From: Alphaproteobacteria bacterium
Lineage (GTDB): Bacteria; Pseudomonadota; Alphaproteobacteria; Rhodospirillales; Rhodospirillaceae
Assembly (NCBI GenBank): GCA_030835385.1
Contig: JAURPI010000022.1
Span: forward strand, 124,001-188,000
DNA length: 64,000 nt
Reading direction: 5' to 3'
Under the pieces are notes generated by a model that was given only the letters and a program-made list of their open reading frames with translations, did not search any database and was not told the DNA's origin. Positions 45,167 to 54,274 of this stretch are shown here, one piece after another. Position 1 is the first letter of the stretch; each line of letters begins with the position of its first letter. The position numbers and the translations under genes were made by a program.

Positions 45167-46462
45167 ATGGCTGATGCTGTATCCGAGGGGGCGCCATCTT
45201 TTCAAGTGACCAGCGGCTATCGCCGATATGTCCTTGGCCTTCTTTTGGTTGTAGCCATATTCAATTATGCCGACAGGTACCTGCTTGGCATTTTGATTCC
45301 TGACATCAAGGCTGATCTTGGGCTTTCCGATACTCAGATCGGTTTTATATCCGGTGCCGCTTTCACCATTCTGTACGCCTTTCTTGGAGTTCCCATCGCG
45401 AGGCTAGCTGATCGGTTTTCACGCAAGAAGATTATTGCGGCTTCCCTGGCTGTCTGGAGTGCCATGACGTGCCTTTGTGGGTTGGCGCAGTCTTTTATTC
45501 AGCTTGCCGTTTTTCGTGTCTTGGTCGGAATCGGAGAGGCCGGGTGCACGCCGCCCTCTCATTCTCTTATCTCGGATTACTATCGCCGGGAGCGTCGCAC
45601 GTCGGCTCTGGCCATCTATGGTTTAGGGTCTCCCATTGGCGTCTTCATTGGCTTCTTAGTCGGCGGTTGGATTGTTGATCTTGCCGGTTGGCGGGTCGCC
45701 CTGGTTGCTTTTGGGGCGCCTGGCATTTTGATCGCGTTGATTCTTTATTACACTTTGCGCGATGCCCCTCGCGGACATGCAGATGGAGTCGATCCTTCTG
45801 AGGTCCCGTCTGATATGCCAGGACTATGGGCGACTTTTAAAGTGCTCTGGGCTAAAAAAACCTTTCGCCACATGGTGTTGGGCGGCAGCATGTACGGGCT
45901 TATCATGGTGGCCGTTCTGGTTTGGATACCCTCTTTCTTTGCGCGCACGCATGGCTTGCAGATCGGCATAATTGGGACATGGCTTGCATTTACCAACGCA
46001 GTGCCTCACGTCATTGGCACCTTGGCCGGCGGCCTCATTGCAGATCGACTGGCTAAGAATGGTGTACGCGGACCCATATTGCTTTGTGTTTTTGCTCAGG
46101 TTGTGGCTACACCTTTCTATGCTTTCGTTTTACTTTGGTCCGATCCGACAGGGGCGTTCTTGTGGCTGATCATACCGTCGATGATTGGTGTAATGCAGGG
46201 GCCAGTTCTCTTTGCAACAATACAAGGTGTTGCCAGCGTAAAGACGAGGGCTGTCGCCGCCGCTCTTATGATTCTCATTATCAATTTGATATCTGGAATT
46301 GTAGGGCCCCAACTGGTCGGTCTGGCAAGCGACTTGACCGCAGTCACATTTGGGTCTGAGTCTCTCGGGTTTTCGCTTCTGGCTGTGGCGACGATATGTG
46401 GGTTCTGGTCTGCTCTACATTTCTATCTGGCATCTCGTGCCGTCGAGGATGAGTTAAATTGA
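45167..46462 (+). CDS. MFS transporter, spinster-like
   Basis: 431 residues with about 12 hydrophobic helices. NYADRYLLGILIPDIKADLGLSDTQIGFISGAAF at the start and VPIARLADRFSRKKIIAASLAVWSAMT match spinster-like MFS carriers often found in alphaproteobacterial catabolic clusters. The signature loop DRFSRKK is in place. AAGG lies about 9 bases before ATG. Its stop overlaps the TTG start of the following hydrolase. It probably imports the substrate for the surrounding enzymes; no specificity can be read. Confidence 0.85.
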   Translation: MADAVSEGAPSFQVTSGYRRYVLGLLLVVAIFNYADRYLLGILIPDIKADLGLSDTQIGFISGAAFTILYAFLGVPIARLADRFSRKKIIAASLAVWSAMTCLCGLAQSFIQLAVFRVLVGIGEAGCTPPSHSLISDYYRRERRTSALAIYGLGSPIGVFIGFLVGGWIVDLAGWRVALVAFGAPGILIALILYYTLRDAPRGHADGVDPSEVPSDMPGLWATFKVLWAKKTFRHMVLGGSMYGLIMVAVLVWIPSFFARTHGLQIGIIGTWLAFTNAVPHVIGTLAGGLIADRLAKNGVRGPILLCVFAQVVATPFYAFVLLWSDPTGAFLWLIIPSMIGVMQGPVLFATIQGVASVKTRAVAAALMILIINLISGIVGPQLVGLASDLTAVTFGSESLGFSLLAVATICGFWSALHFYLASRAVEDELN

Positions 46463-47283
46463 CGGGCTCACCCAAGCTGAAGAAGTCATATGTTGATGGG
46501 CTGTATGGTCAAGTCCATCTCTTAACTGCCGGTCACGAGGATCTGTCTGAACCGCCGCTATATTTGCTCCATGCGACGGCTTATTCAGGCCGAACCTTCT
46601 CACCAATGATTGAGAAACTAGCAGACAGTCGAAAGGTCTATGCGCCCGACACACCCGGATATGGGGGCTCAGACCGCCCCGCTCAATTGCCAGATCTTGG
46701 CGGATACGCTTCAGCATTTATCGACCTTGTTTCCAGGACGGTCGCATCGGCGGCTAGCCCAGTAGACGTTCTGGGATACCACACAGGTGTTTTTATTGCT
46801 CTTGAGGCGGCCGCTCAACGCCCTGATCTGTTTCGATCAATAATACTCATCGGCGTGCCCCATTATACCGGAGCAGAAAGAGAAGAGCGCAGAGCGGTCT
46901 TGGCCCACCAAACAGAGTTGACTGAAGACTTTGAACAATTTAGAGACCGCTGGAACTATTTCATTCGAGACCGCACACAAGGTCTTTCTTTAACTCGGGC
47001 ATTCGAATGTTTTGTTGACGAATTGCGTGCCTATCCAAACCAGTGGTGGTCTCACGAAGCATTGTTCACTTTTGATACAGAGGCTTGTTTAAAGCAGGTT
47101 GATTGCCCGGTCCTGATTTTAAATCCCGATAGTCCATTATCCGAACCGTCTAGGTCGGCGGCGCAGGATATTAAGAACGTTGAACTCCTTGAATTGCCAT
47201 CATTATCAGGCGCGATTTTTGATCTCGGCACAGATCTAATCTACGAGAAGGTAGAAGAATTCTTGACAAGAATTAGTGGCTGA
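46459..47283 (+). CDS. Alpha/beta hydrolase-fold protein with GYHTG elbow
   Basis: 274 residues from a TTG at 46459 overlapping the MFS stop. The elbow reads VLGYHTGVFIAL: His in the usual Ser position of GxSxG. The C-terminal segment that normally has the catalytic His reads LPSLSGAIFDLG, with Ser in its place. I checked the codons (CAC for the elbow). GYHTG-type members are, to my knowledge, a recurring subgroup of uncertain activity. Loss of Ser and His argues against ordinary hydrolysis. It lies between MFS and the FAD monooxygenase, one base apart from the latter. Confidence 0.82.
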   Translation: MTGSPKLKKSYVDGLYGQVHLLTAGHEDLSEPPLYLLHATAYSGRTFSPMIEKLADSRKVYAPDTPGYGGSDRPAQLPDLGGYASAFIDLVSRTVASAASPVDVLGYHTGVFIALEAAAQRPDLFRSIILIGVPHYTGAEREERRAVLAHQTELTEDFEQFRDRWNYFIRDRTQGLSLTRAFECFVDELRAYPNQWWSHEALFTFDTEACLKQVDCPVLILNPDSPLSEPSRSAAQDIKNVELLELPSLSGAIFDLGTDLIYEKVEEFLTRISG

Positions 47284-47284
47284 T

Positions 47285-48454
47285 ATGGACAGCTCGACCA
47301 TACTCATTGCCGGCGCGGGAATCGGTGGTCTTGCAGCGGCTTTATCCTGTCAAAAAATTGGACGCAAGGTCAGAATTTTTGAACGGGCTCCCGAACTAGG
47401 TGAAATTGGTGCGGGTATTATGCTCACGCCAAATGCCGTCCGGTGCTTAGAGTATTTAGGGTTGGGGGACACCCTTCAAGTCGCCGCAATTGAACCGACA
47501 GACTCTATCTACCGGCGTTACAACACTGCTGAAGTCATGATGCGTGCTGGGGTCAAGGATACAATGCGCGACAAGTATGGAGCCGCGTACTATTTGATCC
47601 ATAGAGCTGATTTACATTCCCTGTTACTGCGCGCAGTTCTGGCCAATGATCCTAATGCAATCTCCCCAGGCTTTCGTGTGGTTGACCTAATTCAGTCTGG
47701 GGCGAGCGTAGATATTTATTTCGAAAATGAAGGGTCAGCATCTGGAGACTTGCTCATTGGCTGCGATGGTATTCACTCAGATGTGCGGAGTAGCTTATTT
47801 GGTCCTAGTGAACCTCAGTATACGGGGCAATCAGCCTGGCGTGGCATGGTGCCAGCGGATGATTTGCCAGATACAGTTATAGAACCGGGCATGACGTCTT
47901 GGATCGGCGAAGACAAACACATAATTCAATATCCAGTACGGCAGGGGAAATTAATCAATTACGTCGCCATCGTTGTCCTTGAAGAGTGGGCGGAAGAAGG
48001 TTGGAACCGGCCTGCACCGATCGATGAAGTCGTAACTTCATTTTCAGATTGGCACCATGACGTCAAAAAATTATTGGCTTCAACTCCCGCCGACAATTGC
48101 TACAAATGGGGCTTGTTTGTTCGCGACCCCTTAAAGACGTGGACAGTAGGCCGGGCGACGTTGCTCGGAGACGCCGCACATCCAACTCTTCCGTTCGCCG
48201 CCCAAGGCTCTGCGATGGCCATCGAAGATGCCATAGTTTTGGGTCGCGCCCTAGCCGAGAACGAAAATGTTGAAAGCGCATTGAAAGTCTATGAAGGCAC
48301 ACGTCTTTCGCGCACCGCCTGGTTGGTCGAGCATGCGCGACAGGCGACTAAGCTCTACCAGCGCGTACACGGGGATAAATCAAAAGAGCGGGCTGCAAGC
48401 GTAGATGAGATATATAGCTATGATGCGGTCCAATGCCCTCTCGGCGTATCTTAA
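47285..48454 (+). CDS. FAD-dependent monooxygenase (salicylate-hydroxylase-like)
   Basis: About 389 residues. The three class A motifs are present: GAGIGGLAAALSC (FAD), DG in LIGCDGIHSDVRS, and GD in LLGDAAHPTLPFAAQGSAMAIEDA. It probably hydroxylates an aromatic ring with NAD(P)H and O2 and can act as a single-component enzyme. ATG 47285 is preferred; a GTG at 47276 is inside the upstream gene. It ends the plus-strand operon from 41.1 kb or nearby, followed by a broken NmrA-like gene. Confidence 0.85.
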   Translation: MDSSTILIAGAGIGGLAAALSCQKIGRKVRIFERAPELGEIGAGIMLTPNAVRCLEYLGLGDTLQVAAIEPTDSIYRRYNTAEVMMRAGVKDTMRDKYGAAYYLIHRADLHSLLLRAVLANDPNAISPGFRVVDLIQSGASVDIYFENEGSASGDLLIGCDGIHSDVRSSLFGPSEPQYTGQSAWRGMVPADDLPDTVIEPGMTSWIGEDKHIIQYPVRQGKLINYVAIVVLEEWAEEGWNRPAPIDEVVTSFSDWHHDVKKLLASTPADNCYKWGLFVRDPLKTWTVGRATLLGDAAHPTLPFAAQGSAMAIEDAIVLGRALAENENVESALKVYEGTRLSRTAWLVEHARQATKLYQRVHGDKSKERAASVDEIYSYDAVQCPLGVS

Positions 48455-48512
48455 TAGCACCACGTCACTAAAGCGTGCGACGCTCACTATTTAGAATAGG
48501 ATAACAATTATA

Positions 48513-49376
48513 GTGCCATTAGTAGTCGGTGGGACGGGAAAAGTCGGATCGGTTGCGGTCAGGCATCTGGTCGACAAGGGTCGCGCCGTTCGGGTCTTTA
48601 CGCATTCTCCTGACAAAGAGTCTTCAATCCCTTCGGGTGTGGAGGTTGCACGTGGTGATCTTGATAAGCCAGAGACTATCGTCCCAGCTTTCACAGGCGT
48701 TGATGAATTGGTCCTCGTGCTGCAAGTCAATCCCAATGAGCACGCCAGAGGTCTGGCGGCTGTTGAAGCGGCGAAAGCGAACGGCGTAAAGCGATTGGTC
48801 TTTTTGTCTCTGGTCCATGGGCCAGGGACCGAGTTGGTGCCCTTCTATCAAAGTAAGTTGGCGATTGAAGCCGCATTCAAGCAATCAGATATGGATTGGG
48901 CAGTTGTTCGATCCAGTAGCTTCTTCCAATCAGATGCGGGTCTAAAATCTGAAATTTTGAACCAGGGGGTATTTAGTGCGCCGATTGGTTCGATGGGTGT
49001 TAGTCGTATTGATACTCGAGATGTAGGGTATGCGGTAGCAGAGGCGATGAACAAAGAACCCTTCGAGACCGGAGAATTTCGCATATTCGGTCCAGAAGCT
49101 TTGACTGGTGAAAGTATTGCTCAAATATATTCAGGGCTTCTCGGAAAATCTGTTCGATATTTTGGCGACGACTTAGATGAATAGGCCGCATTCAAGGGAG
49201 ATGCATTTCCTCCGTGGTCTCTTAATGCACTCAGAAATATGTATGGTGCGATTCAAAAGACTGGTATGAAACCTGAAGAAGGTGAAAATAAAAGCAGCCT
49301 TCTTCCTAGAGACCTCATAACCTTTGAAACATTCGCGCGTGGGCTGGTGAGTACGGGCACGATATCCGTCTCATAA
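48513..49376 (+). pseudogene. NmrA-like NAD(P)-binding gene interrupted by an amber codon
   Basis: The frame opens at a GTG (48513), with AGGA about 11 bases upstream, and stops at TAG (49182-49184) after 223 codons. Past the stop, the same frame continues without interruption to TAA at 49374-49376 and matches the intact paralogue at 53400-54251 (FPPWSLNALRNMYG against FPEWSLNALRPMYA). At the stop, the paralogue has Trp225 (TGG), so one G-to-A change explains it. The Rossmann motif VGGTGKVGSVAVRHL is intact, so the mutation looks recent. A read error or amber suppression are alternatives. The truncated product would lack about 64 residues. Confidence 0.85.
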
Positions 49377-49435
49377 CAATAGGTGGCGTTTGGTCGATTG
49401 CTTTGCCCGCAAAATATGTAGGATTTTGAAAATTT

Positions 49436-50047
49436 ATGGACGTTGAACTTCAAGGCCTCTCCGAAGAAGAGTCCTATGCACTTTTTAGCCAAGTCATTAT
49501 TCCTCGCCCCATTGCCTGGGTATTAAGCGACAACGGGGAAGAGCATGGGGATGAACGCTGGAACCTTGGGCCTTTTTCCTATTTTAATGGCATCACCAGC
49601 GATCCGCCTATGGTCATGTTCTCAATCGGCGATGGTATGGCCGGTAAGGTCAAAGATACTCACCACAATTTGCGTAATAATCCTGAGTGCGTCATCAGTT
49701 TGGCGTGCGTCGACCAAGCAAAAGACATGCAAAATTCCGCCGAAGACCTGCCTGCCGGCGAGAGTGAAGTCAAAAAATTTAATATCGCCTTGAGCGACTG
49801 GGACTGGTCAATACCCCGCGTAGAAGCGGCGCCGGTGTCGATGGGTTGTTTCGCGCGTCAGTTCACCCGCGTGGGTAATACTGAACAAATCTTAGTGTTT
49901 GCTGAAATCGCTCGTCTTTGGTTGCGAGATGATGTGGGAAAGATTGACGCCAAAGGTAAGGTGCGAATTGATGTGGAAGCCTTCAACCCTTTGGCCCGTG
50001 TCGGCAAAGGAGCTTATGCCCGACTGTCAGAGGTTTTTTGGGTGTAA
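49436..50047 (+). CDS. Flavin-reductase-like FMN-binding protein
   Basis: 203 residues of the flavin reductase / FMN-binding split-barrel fold: VIIPRPIAWVLSDNG, PFSYFNGITSDPPMVMFSIGDG and NLRNNPECVISLAC, with the C-terminal GKGAYARLSEVFWV. The 'IIPRPIAWVLS' and 'F-x-x-x-SxxPP' patterns are typical. It could supply reduced flavin to the group D-type monooxygenase at 36258 or the luciferase-like enzyme at 52185; neither pairing is proved. The ribosome site is weak. It follows the amber pseudogene. Confidence 0.8.
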   Translation: MDVELQGLSEEESYALFSQVIIPRPIAWVLSDNGEEHGDERWNLGPFSYFNGITSDPPMVMFSIGDGMAGKVKDTHHNLRNNPECVISLACVDQAKDMQNSAEDLPAGESEVKKFNIALSDWDWSIPRVEAAPVSMGCFARQFTRVGNTEQILVFAEIARLWLRDDVGKIDAKGKVRIDVEAFNPLARVGKGAYARLSEVFWV

Positions 50048-50092
50048 GAGGTCTCTCTAACCCTAAGTCTGGTTGGCTGTGTGTGCAGTCAC
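50047..50092. repeat. Repeat unit A, matching 56923-56970
   Basis: AGAGGTCTCTCTAAC (50047-50061), 8 unrelated bases, then TGGTTGGCTG (50070-50079), followed by TGTGTGCAGTCACG. The same 15-mer and 10-mer, with the same 8-base spacing, occur at 56923-56955, where GCATGTCACG follows. Twenty-five matched bases at fixed spacing are not chance. The unit starts within the last codons of the flavin-reductase gene. Confidence 0.65.
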
Positions 50093-50371
50093 GAGCGAAC
50101 CTTTCTTATGCGATTTCCCTGTTAAACAGGGAATTTACAGAGAAATTTCGCGATTTCTGATGGTTTTTCGATGATTTTGTGGCCGAAACATGCAGGAAGC
50201 CTACCCGACCTAAGTAACTTCCCTGAGAGCGATAACAGGGAAACACACTGCAAGATCAGACAAATGGTTTTCACGATCAGCGAATTAAGAGCCCTAAACT
50301 CTTTACCGTATAGATAGGGTTGCACCGCTGCTACCGGAAAAGACATAGAACTGGGGCAGCCTACTTTTCGT
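50048..50371. other. Intergenic region with inverted repeats
   Basis: About 324 bases between convergent genes; no coding sequence is supported. It contains a 19-base palindrome with 9-base arms (TTCCCTGTT 50116-50124, AACAGGGAA 50126-50134) and, about 100 bases further, TTCCCTG (50219-50225) and CAGGGAA (50236-50242) around a 10-base loop. Both pairs share the same arm sequence, suggesting one decayed repeated element. Repeat unit A covers its left end. Confidence 0.5.
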
Positions 50372-51904
50372 CTATGGTCGGATGACAATATCCTCAAAGG
50401 CCAGGCCGTTTGTGCCCAAGCGTATGCTCTGAACTTTAGGGTTGCTGACAGTGATTTGTGCCATATTGTTCAGCCAGATCGCGGGGGCCAACTCCTGCAT
50501 GCGAGCCATGATGTCTTCCAATGCGCGTTTGCGCGCTTCGGGGTCGCGCTCGCTACGACTATCCATAATGGCTGCTGCGACATCCTCATCGCAGAAGAAA
50601 GGTTGGGGTCGCAAACAGGAAAAATATTCCAGCGTCCGTCCAGTGTCGCGCAGTGGTTCACTGTTCCAAAGCAACGTAAACGCGTCGTACTGCTCCCAAT
50701 CGCCGCTCATGAACCGTCGTAAGAACTCCGTGGCCGTCATCGAGCGCATTTCAGTGGTGACGCCGATGGCCGTCAGATCTTGCGTGATTTTCTGGTACGC
50801 GACTTCGCTGCTCTGACCGTCCGCTTGCAAATACCCTACTGTGAAAGTGAATCCGTCTGGATATCCAGCCTTTGCCAGCAAATCTCGTGCTTCGTCGGGA
50901 TCATAAGGGAAAGGCGCAAGCTCAGAGTTGTAACCGATTGTGCCGTCCACAGCGCCTTGACTGGCAACCTCGACTAAGCCGCCATAGATAAATTCAGCAA
51001 TGGCGTAACGATCCACACCTAAGTTAAGTGCCCGGCGTACATCTGCTGAATTTAAGGGTGAGTCGTCCCGGACCATATTCGGTAGCGCCACGGATAGAAT
51101 CTGAGACCGCGGCGTGACCAGTACATCAAGTCCGGCATTCCTTAATTCGGGTACGGAGTCCGGGGTAACCGCGTCGATTAGATCAAGTTGGCCCGACACT
51201 AGGGCTTGAACGCGCGAGACTGCATTGGGGACTTCTACAAGCGTCAGTGTCTCAATGTCCTTGACTGCTCTCAGTGGAGACTCAAAGGCGCGCAAAGTAA
51301 CGGAGCTGTTGCTGTTTCTCCATTCGTCAAACCTGAAGGGACCCGTGCCAACGGGTGCCAGTGCATATTGCTCCGGACCGAGCCGTATCCAATCCTCATC
51401 TTCCATGATCATGACGATGCTTAGGCGTCGCGGCAGAATGACATCAGGTTCGAGTGTGGTGATCTCGACGATGTGATCCGAGACGGCGCGAGCGCTGGCT
51501 ATATTCTTAACCTCGTTAGCCACCAAGTAACGCGCTGCTTCATTACTGGCGAGGTACCCAAGGGTTGCGACGACATCTTGGGCATCAAACGGCGCGCCAT
51601 TATGAAACCGAATGTCCTGGCGCAATGTGAATATCCAACGGGTCGGTTCAGTTTGCTCCCAAGAAAGCGCTAGCGCCGGCTGCAATTCGCCGTCTGTGGA
51701 GACCCGCGTCAATCCATCGTAGAGGCTGTTCCAAAAGTGTCCGCTTGGTAGACCCATGGAAGAGTACGGATTACCTAGCGACAGTGGCAATTCGATGAGT
51801 CCCACACGCAGGTTGCTCGCATGTGCGAGGTTCTGACTGACACCCGAACACATAAAGGCCAGGCAGAACAGGAGGCTTGCGACTCTACGGAGCATCATAG
51901 TCAT
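50372..51904 (-). CDS. ABC transporter solute-binding protein, family 5, second copy
   Basis: 510 residues. A signal peptide ends near LAHA. The family-5 pattern is clear: LRVGLIELPLSLGNPY, LALSWEQTEPTRWIFTLRQDIRFHNGAPFDAQDV, NSADVRRALNLGVDRYAI and YDPDEARDLLAKAGY. It is related to 18830-20359; both share SLGNPY, a common overall layout and the rare SC[LF]R..PFFCDEDV block near the C-terminus. No ABC permease or ATPase is nearby, so it may serve a remote transporter. It is likely to bind a peptide or peptide-like solute. Confidence 0.85.
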   Translation of the reverse strand: MTMMLRRVASLLFCLAFMCSGVSQNLAHASNLRVGLIELPLSLGNPYSSMGLPSGHFWNSLYDGLTRVSTDGELQPALALSWEQTEPTRWIFTLRQDIRFHNGAPFDAQDVVATLGYLASNEAARYLVANEVKNIASARAVSDHIVEITTLEPDVILPRRLSIVMIMEDEDWIRLGPEQYALAPVGTGPFRFDEWRNSNSSVTLRAFESPLRAVKDIETLTLVEVPNAVSRVQALVSGQLDLIDAVTPDSVPELRNAGLDVLVTPRSQILSVALPNMVRDDSPLNSADVRRALNLGVDRYAIAEFIYGGLVEVASQGAVDGTIGYNSELAPFPYDPDEARDLLAKAGYPDGFTFTVGYLQADGQSSEVAYQKITQDLTAIGVTTEMRSMTATEFLRRFMSGDWEQYDAFTLLWNSEPLRDTGRTLEYFSCLRPQPFFCDEDVAAAIMDSRSERDPEARKRALEDIMARMQELAPAIWLNNMAQITVSNPKVQSIRLGTNGLAFEDIVIRP

Positions 51905-52184
51905 GCGGCTCTAACACAAAGTATGGCGATTGCTGTTTCGGCATGGAACTCTAGTGAAATCATGCGTGAGAACTCTAGACCATACGGCGAGGCAGACCGG
52001 ATTTATCTCACCTTTGTGCACGCAATGCGGACACTCAGGGCGTTTTCGGTCGCGCAGTAGCACGCTTCAGGAGTTTCATATTAGCCAGATGCAGTTTTAA
52101 GGCCGCGCCGAGTCAAATCATTACAACGCGCTGTGGATCAACCGTTGCCCGCTCTATCCAAGCAACAAGATGAAGGAAGCTGAC
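51905..52184. other. Divergent intergenic region, solute-binding protein / luciferase-like gene
   Basis: About 280 bases with no supported gene. It should carry both promoters. A direct repeat GAACTCTAG occurs at 51946-51954 and 51970-51978, 24 bases apart, and may be a regulator site; otherwise nothing stands out. Confidence 0.35.
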
Positions 52185-53333
52185 ATGCGATTTGGTGCGT
52201 TTGTGACCCCAAACCATCGCCCAGACGATGATCCAACCCTCGCCTTAGAGCGCGACTTACAGTTGGTCGAGCATTTGGAGGCACTCGGATATGCGGAAGC
52301 GTGGTTTGGAGAGCATCATGGTTCTGGTTGGCAATACATCGCGTCGCCAGAAACTTTTATTGCGGCGGCGAGTCAGCGCACGACGCGTATTCACTTAGGC
52401 ACAGGCGTTGCCGGACTGCCCTTTCATCATCCAATCATGTTGGCGGACCGTATCGTCATGCTCGATCATCTTTCAAAGGGTCGTGTCATTCTTGGGACTG
52501 GACCTGGTGGCCCACAGATTGACGCACCGATGATGGGGCTGGATCCCGATTGCTTAAAGCTACGCCATGAAGAAGCGCTTGAGGCCATAGTTGCCCTTTT
52601 GACAACCAATGAGCCGATCGACCGGGAAACGGATTGGTTCAAGATCCAGCAGGGACGGCTGCAATTGCGTCCGTATCAAGATCAACCAATTGAAGTAGTC
52701 GTCTCGTCGCTTGCGTCGGCGACTGGTCCAACGCTTGCAGCCCAGTTTGGCCTGGGGATGTTGTCACTAGGGCTCCTGGCCAATGGAGGCGCGGAGAGGA
52801 TCAACAAGGTCTGGGAGATTTCTCAAGAGAAGGCCGTTGAATTCGGAACGACTGTAAACCGCTCGAGGTGGCGACTAGCTGGGCCCCGCATGCATCTAGC
52901 AGCTACAGACGCTGAAGCACGTCGTGACGTTGAGTTCGGATTGCACCAGTTCATCTCCTTCATGCACGCGACGGGCGCACGGCACGTCTCGCCGGAAGAC
53001 GACCTCGAAACATCAATTAATAAGCTTAATGAGAGCGGGGCGGTCATCATTGGCACGCCAGATCGTGCACGGGCATACCTCAAGGAATTGCAAGGTGCGG
53101 TTGGTGAGATCGGTTGCTATCTGATTCCCACCCAGGACTGGGCAAATCGTGAAGCCTCCCGCAAGTCCTTCGAATTGTTTGCCCGATTTGTCGCCCCACA
53201 TGGCTCGCGCCAAACCGCGTCCCTGGTGCGTGCGACCAACGAATTTACAAAAGTTGTGAGCGCCAAACCCGGACCCGCCGTCCAGGCGCAATCCGGCGGT
53301 AAAGTCAAAGTGGATGAGGTTGCGACCGGCTAG
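52185..53333 (+). CDS. Luciferase-like (LLM) flavin-dependent oxidoreductase
   Basis: 382 residues from ATG 52185 (AGGAAG 6 bases upstream). The N-terminus MRFGAFVTPNHRPDDDPTLALERDLQLVEHLEALGYAEAWFGEHH is the classic luciferase-like start, followed by TRIHLGTGVAGLPFHHPIMLADRIVMLDHLSKGR and GTGPGGPQIDAPMMG. The family is FMNH2-dependent and adds one oxygen atom, for example in degradation of terpenes or cyclic ketones. A flavin reductase would be needed. It is followed 67 bases later by the intact NmrA-like gene. Confidence 0.87.
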   Translation: MRFGAFVTPNHRPDDDPTLALERDLQLVEHLEALGYAEAWFGEHHGSGWQYIASPETFIAAASQRTTRIHLGTGVAGLPFHHPIMLADRIVMLDHLSKGRVILGTGPGGPQIDAPMMGLDPDCLKLRHEEALEAIVALLTTNEPIDRETDWFKIQQGRLQLRPYQDQPIEVVVSSLASATGPTLAAQFGLGMLSLGLLANGGAERINKVWEISQEKAVEFGTTVNRSRWRLAGPRMHLAATDAEARRDVEFGLHQFISFMHATGARHVSPEDDLETSINKLNESGAVIIGTPDRARAYLKELQGAVGEIGCYLIPTQDWANREASRKSFELFARFVAPHGSRQTASLVRATNEFTKVVSAKPGPAVQAQSGGKVKVDEVATG

Positions 53334-53399
53334 TAAGATCGGGCCCGCACTATCACCGCCTTCATTGCGCGCCAGCGTGGTCAAAACAGGAGAAAACAG

Positions 53400-54251
53400 A
53401 TGGTTGCTTTGGTTTTTGGCGGCACAGGCAAGGTTGGGTCCGTTGCCGTGCGCCACCTCGTCAGCAAAGGCCGGTCCGTGCGTGTGTTCACGCATTCGCC
53501 TGACAAAGTTGCTGGGCTGCCAGACGACGTTGAGGCGGCGGTGGGTGATCTCGATAAGCCGGAGACGATTTCTCCTGCGTTTGACGGTGTGGATGAGGTT
53601 GTACTCGTTCTGGCCGTGAATCCCAATGAGCAGGACCGTGGCCTCGCGGTCGTTGAGGCCGCTAAGGCCGCAAGTGTGAAGCGGCTCGTCTTTATTTCGC
53701 TGGTGCACGGGCCTGGCACGGAAGAAGTGCCGTTCTATAAAAGCAAGAGAGCGATCGAAGCCGCGTTTATGCATTCAGACATGGAATGGGCAGTGATTCG
53801 ATCAGCTAGCTTTTTTCAGTCCGATGCAGGTTTGAAAGGTGACATCGTCGACAAAGGAGTTTTCAGTGCACCAATCGGCTCTACGGGTGTGCACCGGATT
53901 GATACGCGAGACGTCGGATATGCGGTCGCCGAAGCCCTAACAAGAGAACCATTCAAGACCGGCGAGTTCTGCATCTTTGGTCCTGAGCCGCTAACCGGGG
54001 AAAGTATCGCGGCGATCTATGCTGAGCTGTTGGGAAAGCCGATCCGCTACGGCGGCGACGATCTGGACAAGTGGGCAGAGTTCAAGAAAGACGGGTTTCC
54101 CGAGTGGTCGTTGAATGCCTTGCGGCCGATGTACGCCTACACGCAAAAATGTGGGATGCTTCCGGAACCTGGCGAAGGGAAGAGTAACCTGCTCCCGGAA
54201 AACTTGATCACGTTCAGGGAGTTTGCATCTGAGATGGTAAAGTCTTGGTAG
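53400..54251 (+). CDS. NmrA-like NAD(P)-binding protein
   Basis: 283 residues with an atypical SDR/NmrA Rossmann fold. The N-terminal VFGGTGKVGSVAVRHLVSKG is the dinucleotide-binding region. VKRLVFISLVHGPGTEEVPFYKSKRAIEAAFMHSDMEWAVIRSA matches NmrA-type proteins, which sense or bind NAD(P) or reduce quinone-like substrates. AGGAG lies 7 bases before ATG. It is the intact paralogue of the pseudogene at 48513-49376 and clearly similar to it throughout. The C-terminal WSLNALRPMYAYTQ segment is shared. Confidence 0.84.
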   Translation: MVALVFGGTGKVGSVAVRHLVSKGRSVRVFTHSPDKVAGLPDDVEAAVGDLDKPETISPAFDGVDEVVLVLAVNPNEQDRGLAVVEAAKAASVKRLVFISLVHGPGTEEVPFYKSKRAIEAAFMHSDMEWAVIRSASFFQSDAGLKGDIVDKGVFSAPIGSTGVHRIDTRDVGYAVAEALTREPFKTGEFCIFGPEPLTGESIAAIYAELLGKPIRYGGDDLDKWAEFKKDGFPEWSLNALRPMYAYTQKCGMLPEPGEGKSNLLPENLITFREFASEMVKSW

Positions 54252-54274
54252 CCAGGATTTCTACAGTGGTAGAT

